This document shows, piece by piece, positions 6,280 through 9,968 of a stretch of 9,968 nucleotides of DNA. A model generated the notes under the pieces. It searched no databases. It saw nothing but the letters and a program-made list of their open reading frames with translations, and was not told where the DNA came from. The stretch is from an uncultured Eubacterium sp. (GTDB taxonomy: Bacteria; Bacillota; Clostridia; Lachnospirales; Lachnospiraceae). Location: positions 1 to 9,968 of the forward strand of contig URYE01000086.1 of the NCBI GenBank assembly GCA_900551945.1, in the 5' to 3' direction. The position numbers were made by a program, and so were the translations under genes. Position 1 is the first letter of the stretch. Each line of letters begins with the position of its first letter.

Positions 6280-8457
6280 TTACTTAAGAACCTCTATTTC
6301 AAAAAGCGGCTCTCCTGCTTTGACTTTACCCTCTTTTAACAAATGAATTCTCTGATTATCTTCTAGTTCTGTACAAAGAACAGGAGATACAAGTGAAGGT
6401 GCGTTCTTGTTTAAATAGTCAATGTCCAACTTTAACATTGGCTCTCCTTTCTTCACTTTTTGACCACTTTCTACCAGTGCTTCAAAGCCTTCACCATTTA
6501 ATTTAACAGTATCAATTCCTACATGAATTAGCAAGCTAATTCCCGTTTCTGTTACAAACCCAACTGCATGTTTTGTTTCAAAAACAAATGCAACTTCTCC
6601 ATCTTCAGGCGCATATATATATGGGTCTTCTGGTGTAACTACTGCACCATCTCCCATCATTTTCTCAGCAAAGGCTTCATCTGGTGCTGTCGTAATATCT
6701 GCTGCTACACCGCTAATTGGACTAGAAATTACAATACGGTCAACCACTTCTTGTTTAAATTCTTCTTTCTGCTCATCTGCTTTTTGTGCTTCTGTTATCT
6801 TTTCCGATGTTTCCAAAGTATCTGGTGCTGTTTCCAAATAATCTTCGAGATTAGATTTGATTACAGTAACATTAGGGCCATATATCACCTGTACACCTTG
6901 CCCTTTGTGTACGACTCCAGATGCGCCTGTCGCCTTTAATACAGCGTCATTTACCAAAGCTGAATCTTTTACTGTACAACGAAGACGTGTTGCACAACAA
7001 TCTACATCGCTGATATTTTTCTTACCGCCAAGACCTCGTGTAATTGCTTCACTAATAGTATCTGAATCTTCTGAACCTTCAACTTTCTTCTCTCCATTCT
7101 GCGCTTCTTTTCGGGCATTTACGTCAGCCTTTGTATAAAGCTTTGTTTCAACATCATCATCTTCACGACCTGGTGTCTTGAAATTAAATTTCTTAATCAT
7201 AAATTTGAAAATAAAATAATATAAAAAGAAGTAAATAATACCAACTGGTATTACTCTTATCCAACTTGTCTTTTCATTTCCCTGAAGAATACCAAACAAG
7301 AAGAAATCCAAAAATCCACCAGAGAAAGTCAGTCCCACAGCAATATTTAATATATGTGCAATCATATATGCAGAACCTGCTAGAATTACTTGAACAACAA
7401 ATAATGCTGGTGCTACAAAAAGGAAAGAAAATTCTAGTGGCTCTGTAATTCCAGTTGCCATACATGCAAGTGCTGCTGACAAAAGAAGACCACCTGCTGC
7501 TTTTTTCTTCTCAGGTTTTGCACACTGATACATTGCAAGTGCCGCACCCGGAAGACCAAACATCATAAAAATAAATTCTCCTGAAAAATATCTAGTCGCA
7601 TCTGAACTAAAATGTACAACATTTGCTGAATCAGCAAGCTGTGCAAAGAAAATATTCTGACCGCCTTGTACCATTTGTCCAGCAACTTCCATCGTGCCAC
7701 CAACGGCTGTCTGCCAAAATGGCATATAGAATACATGGTGCAAACCAAATGGAACTAATGCACGTTTAATCAGTCCAAATATTAAAGTTCCAAAATACCC
7801 TGAGCCTGTTACCAGTCCTCCTAGTGCATAGATGCCATTCTGAATCACTGGCCATATAAAGTAAAGCAAAATTCCAACAAACATATATACAATTGTAGAA
7901 ATAATTGGTACAAAACGAGTTCCACCAAAGAATGACAGTGCGTTTGGAAGCTGTATCCTGTAAAACTTATTGTGCAAAGCTGCAACACCAAGTCCTACTA
8001 TGATACCTCCAAATACTCCCATCTGTAATGATTGAATACCACAAACAGAAGTAATCGTGCCTTCCAACACACCTTCTGCTAACTCACCATTTTCAAGAAG
8101 CTGTCCTGTAACTGTCAACATCGCATTAATTGCTGTATTCATTACGAAAAATGCAATTACTGCGGATAAAGCTGCTACTTCTTTTTCTTTTTTTGCCATA
8201 CCAATAGCAACACCAACTGCAAAAATCAGTGGCAGATTATTAAATACTGCACTTCCAACACTGTTCATAATAACAAGCAGAGAATGAAGTATCGTTCCTT
8301 CACCTAAAATCCCTGTTAATCCGTATGTTTCGATTGTTGTTGCATTAGTAAAGGAACTACCGATACCAAGAAGAAGCCCTGCTACCGGAAGAATTGCGAT
8401 TGGGAGCATAAAGCTTCGTCCAATTCGTTGTAAAACACTAAAAATTTTGTCTTTCAT
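6280..8457 (-). CDS. ptsG: PTS glucose-family permease, fused EIICBA
   Basis: A 725-residue single-chain permease with the domain order C-B-A seen in Bacillus PtsG. EIIC (about 3-425) is the membrane channel, with the glucose-family motif GITEPLEF at 336-343 and the P-F-G-L-H-H-V-F-Y-M-P-F-W stretch near 236-248. A charged linker leads to EIIB (about 467-540), whose phosphocysteine is Cys488 in D-C-C-A-T-R-L-R, directly preceded by another cysteine. EIIA (about 577-725) has KHAVGF (His630) and the phosphorylated His645 in L-I-H-V-G-I-D-T-V. It imports and phosphorylates a hexose, most likely glucose; a GlcNAc or maltose-type substrate is not fully excluded. Start choice: AGGAGG (8468-8473) lies 10 nt before the ATG at 8457; the frame stays open upstream but runs into the leader terminator, so those codons are not translated. 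Confidence 0.93.
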   Translation of the reverse strand: MKDKIFSVLQRIGRSFMLPIAILPVAGLLLGIGSSFTNATTIETYGLTGILGEGTILHSLLVIMNSVGSAVFNNLPLIFAVGVAIGMAKKEKEVAALSAVIAFFVMNTAINAMLTVTGQLLENGELAEGVLEGTITSVCGIQSLQMGVFGGIIVGLGVAALHNKFYRIQLPNALSFFGGTRFVPIISTIVYMFVGILLYFIWPVIQNGIYALGGLVTGSGYFGTLIFGLIKRALVPFGLHHVFYMPFWQTAVGGTMEVAGQMVQGGQNIFFAQLADSANVVHFSSDATRYFSGEFIFMMFGLPGAALAMYQCAKPEKKKAAGGLLLSAALACMATGITEPLEFSFLFVAPALFVVQVILAGSAYMIAHILNIAVGLTFSGGFLDFFLFGILQGNEKTSWIRVIPVGIIYFFLYYFIFKFMIKKFNFKTPGREDDDVETKLYTKADVNARKEAQNGEKKVEGSEDSDTISEAITRGLGGKKNISDVDCCATRLRCTVKDSALVNDAVLKATGASGVVHKGQGVQVIYGPNVTVIKSNLEDYLETAPDTLETSEKITEAQKADEQKEEFKQEVVDRIVISSPISGVAADITTAPDEAFAEKMMGDGAVVTPEDPYIYAPEDGEVAFVFETKHAVGFVTETGISLLIHVGIDTVKLNGEGFEALVESGQKVKKGEPMLKLDIDYLNKNAPSLVSPVLCTELEDNQRIHLLKEGKVKAGEPLFEIEVLK

Positions 8458-8529
8458 ATACGACTCTCCTCCTATATTTTTACTAGAAATGAGTACATAT
8501 AAAAGACCTAATTTAACCGGTTTTTGTAC

Positions 8530-8582
8530 AAAAAAAGGCACTAATATACATAAACATTTCTCGTTATGTATAGTTAATGCCT
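8530..8582 (-). terminator. Leader terminator of the ptsG operon, part of the antitermination switch
   Basis: In minus-strand RNA a 17-bp stem begins at 8581 (GGCAUUAA) and closes at 8537 (UUAGUGCC) with a single bulged C, one U-G wobble and a 10-nt loop (8554-8563). Seven U follow (8536-8530). It lies about 70 nt ahead of the ptsG start codon and within the transcript of the promoter at 8616-8645, so it would abort transcription unless disrupted. Its 5' arm shares bases with the RAT-like element. Confidence 0.85.
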
Positions 8583-8602
8583 CCTAAACCGAGTTACACA
8601 CT
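8568..8602 (-). promoter_or_regulatory. RAT-like antiterminator RNA element, binding site for the GlcT-type protein
   Basis: In the minus-strand leader the segment GUGUAACUC (8599-8591), an apical loop, then GAGGCAUUAACUA follows the general ribonucleic antiterminator pattern, in which a short CUG/CAG stem is flanked by the conserved asymmetric bulges UUA and GGCA. Here the apical stem is CUC/GAG, a compensated change, and TAGT/ACTA can close the base. The 3' half (GGCAUUAACUA) is also the 5' arm of the terminator, so the two folds exclude each other, as in ptsG, bgl and sac leaders. The cognate protein is encoded two genes downstream. The exact fold is inferred by eye. Confidence 0.72.
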
Positions 8603-8615
8603 ACATCATGATAAG

Positions 8616-8645
8616 ATTATAACACATCTACCAAAAATTTGTCAA
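8616..8645 (-). promoter_or_regulatory. Promoter of the ptsG-glcT-ptsH operon
   Basis: Minus-strand TTGACA (8640-8645) and TATAAT (8616-8621), both perfect, with an 18-bp spacer. The start near 8609 yields a leader of about 150 nt, long enough for the RAT and terminator. I see no clear catabolite-responsive element over it. Confidence 0.85.
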
Positions 8646-8656
8646 CTCGATTTTTA

Positions 8657-8718
8657 TATTTATGCAAGTTTAACAAAAACACCTATACAATTACCTGTTT
8701 TATATATTTGCATAAATA
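8657..8718. repeat. 11-bp inverted repeat upstream of the ptsG promoter
   Basis: TATTTATGCAA (8657-8667) and TTGCATAAATA (8708-8718) are exact inverted copies 40 bp apart, lying roughly 50-110 bp upstream of the ptsG transcription start. They could be paired operator sites or remnants of an excised element next to the gene relic. The region is very AT-rich, which lowers the weight of the match. Confidence 0.5.
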
Positions 8719-8719
8719 A

Positions 8720-8821
8720 AAAAATAACCACAATCGAGATATTGGAATAGCTGTGAAAGACAAAAAAGCACTGTCACCAGTTGGAGAAAAATTCATTGAA
8801 TATGTACAAGAGTTATTGTAA
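8720..8821 (+). pseudogene. C-terminal relic of a LysR-type transcriptional regulator
   Basis: Plus-strand codons from about 8732 to the TAA at 8819-8821 encode NHNRDIGIAVKD, then KKALSPVGEKFIEY and VQELL. This matches the conserved C-terminal end of LysR-family effector domains, where a basic-hydrophobic strand is followed by L-S-P-x-G-x-x-F-I-x-Y/F-V. In frame, a stop codon lies at 8717-8719 and nothing upstream looks coding, so the DNA-binding domain and most of the effector domain are gone. A GTG at 8753 could start a 22-residue peptide but has no ribosome site. I read it as the surviving tail of a deleted regulator gene, not a functional small protein. Confidence 0.68.
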
Positions 8822-8867
8822 AAAATAGCATAGGTATTGTTAAACATACATAATAATACCTACGCTA
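8820..8867 (-). terminator. Terminator of the sensor kinase, overlapping its last codons
   Basis: Minus-strand arms TAGCGTAGGTATT (8867-8855) and AATACCTATGCTA (8838-8826) pair over 13 bp with one G-U wobble, around a 16-nt loop, followed by six T (8825-8820). The same position is an A-C mismatch on the plus strand, supporting use by the kinase gene. The kinase stop codon (8840-8842) lies inside the loop. Confidence 0.8.
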
Positions 8868-9968
8868 AATATACTATTGTCATATTTTATCAAAACATCA
8901 CCACCATATTTTTTAGCAATTCTTGTAATATTCTTAATTCCAAAACCATGCTCACCTTGTTTCATACTTAAAATTTCACCATTATTTTCATTAACTATTC
9001 CGTCATAAGTGTTGTCAATTAATATATTTAATGCTCCTTTAGAATATCTCAAGTCCATAAACATACTCGGTTCAGTTGCTCTTACTGAATTTTCAATTAC
9101 ATTATCAAGTAAATTTCCCAATATAATATTAATATCATAAGCTGTGACACCTAGATTTTCTGGTACAGTTACTTTTATATCTGTCTTGATATGATTTTCA
9201 TTAAACTTACTCATATAATAATTCAATATACCATCTAATGCTACATTGCCAGTATTGTAAGATATTTTGCTAACTTCAATATCTTGACTTAGATTATCAG
9301 TATATTCTTTTATTTCTTCGAGCTTTCCATTGTTTGCAAGTGCTTTAATTTCCCTTATATGATGTTTAATGTCATGACGAATTAATCTGATTTTCATATC
9401 ACTTTCAACATTTGCTCTAATCTGACTTTCATATAAGTTCATTTGCTGTTTTAATGCAATATTTTCTTGCTTGTAAATAAACCTATCTAACATAGAAGAA
9501 TAGAATATGTACAACAGAAAGTTAATAAAAAGCATAAGTATTCCTACAACAACAATTGTATTAGCCGACAATTCCTCCCACACAACATATAAAAGAATTA
9601 TACTTATTATAGAAACACCAAGCAGTATATACCACTGACCTGAAAGCTCTGTTTTTAACTTTTTTCTAAACAACATTCTAATAATTAATACAACCACATA
9701 AAAAGAAATTACAGAAATAAAAGAACTTACCATTAGATATTGCTCTGCACTTGTATTATCAAAACGTATAAATATTGCTATAAAATCTATTGCAATCATT
9801 AATGAATAACACATAATAGATAATAAGAGCTTTTTGCTTATTTTCCCTTTAAAACCTAATGAAATTATAAAAATTCCTGCTATCGTTGCTACTAGATTAA
9901 CTATATTTATATTAAATAATAAATAACTGCCAGTTGTTATTAAACATGATAAACTGCCAGTTATTATA
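8840..9968 (-). CDS. GHKL-family sensor histidine kinase (AgrC/quorum-sensor type), 5' end beyond the window
   Basis: At least 375 residues are visible. The frame stays open to the right edge: 51 further codons precede the ATG at 9814 and encode more membrane helix plus an F-K-G-K-I-S-K-K loop, so that ATG is not the start. Several N-terminal membrane segments are followed by a coiled stretch (about 9425-9480) and the H-box R-H-D-I-K-H-H-I, with the phosphorylated His at 9374-9376. The ATPase domain has the N-box LGNLLDNVIEN and the G-box G-E-H-G-F-G-I-K-N, as in the HATPase_c_5 class. Such kinases usually sense peptide pheromones and signal to a LytTR response regulator, which would lie outside the window. 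The position four residues after the phospho-His, often Asn in AgrC proteins, is His here. Confidence 0.88.
   Translation of the reverse strand, partial: IITGSLSCLITTGSYLLFNINIVNLVATIAGIFIISLGFKGKISKKLLLSIMCYSLMIAIDFIAIFIRFDNTSAEQYLMVSSFISVISFYVVVLIIRMLFRKKLKTELSGQWYILLGVSIISIILLYVVWEELSANTIVVVGILMLFINFLLYIFYSSMLDRFIYKQENIALKQQMNLYESQIRANVESDMKIRLIRHDIKHHIREIKALANNGKLEEIKEYTDNLSQDIEVSKISYNTGNVALDGILNYYMSKFNENHIKTDIKVTVPENLGVTAYDINIILGNLLDNVIENSVRATEPSMFMDLRYSKGALNILIDNTYDGIVNENNGEILSMKQGEHGFGIKNITRIAKKYGGDVLIKYDNSIFSVGIIMYV

Noticed and set aside
6568..7138. Open frames antisense to ptsG
   Set aside because: They lie opposite the conserved EIIB/EIIA domains and linker, are rich in Cys/Phe/Ser as expected for reverse-frame artefacts, and have no start signals.
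8458..8541. In-frame N-terminal extension of ptsG starting at 8541
   Set aside because: It begins inside the leader terminator, has no ribosome site, and the ATG at 8457 has AGGAGG and the normal PtsG N-terminus.
8753..8821. Functional small protein from GTG at 8753
   Set aside because: No ribosome site, and the peptide is explained as the tail of a LysR regulator.

Overview
This is a low-GC window with strong GGAGG-type ribosome binding sites and near-consensus TTGACA/TATAAT promoters. It carries a glucose EIICBA protein with its BglG/GlcT-family antiterminator, an HPr, and an AgrC-like GHKL sensor kinase. This points to a Firmicutes genome, most likely a gut Clostridia of the Lachnospiraceae type. 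The family assignment is inferred from style and gene content, not from a marker gene.

Layout. Positions 1-224 hold a nested hairpin at the left edge and a long strand-specific terminator for the first gene. Positions 225-1256 (minus) encode a FUSC/aromatic-acid-exporter-type membrane protein. It is divergent from a YitT/YczE-like five-helix-type membrane protein (1431-2105, plus); each has its own clear promoter in the shared gap. The YitT-like gene converges on and overlaps by 20 bp a GntR/FCD-family regulator (2086-2775, minus). A 360-bp gap then holds the regulator's promoter and, facing right, a near-perfect promoter with two tandem operator-like palindromes. These lead into a MarR regulator plus MATE efflux pump operon (3136-4961, plus), arranged like the mepR-mepA system. 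A 50-nt palindromic bidirectional terminator (5003-5052) closes this operon and the next one.

The right half is a PTS operon on the minus strand. A TTGACA-18-TATAAT promoter is followed by a roughly 150-nt leader containing a RAT-like antiterminator overlapping an intrinsic terminator, then ptsG (EIICBA, 6280-8457), a glcT-type antiterminator gene (5416-6252), and an HPr gene (5088-5345). The parts form a loop: the sugar permease, the RNA-binding protein that reads its leader, and the phosphocarrier that can phosphorylate both are co-transcribed. ptsI is absent. The HPr keeps His15 but has Gln where Ser46 is expected.

Upstream of the PTS promoter lies a 5'-truncated relic of a LysR-type regulator (about 8720-8821, plus), an 11-bp inverted repeat, and the 3' end of a GHKL sensor kinase that runs off the right edge and whose terminator overlaps its own last codons. 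I saw no CRISPR, tRNA, rRNA, transposase or phage gene. The window is mostly ordinary regulatory and transport content. The most rewarding signals are the RAT/terminator, the tandem MarR operators, the Ser46-less HPr and the LysR relic.
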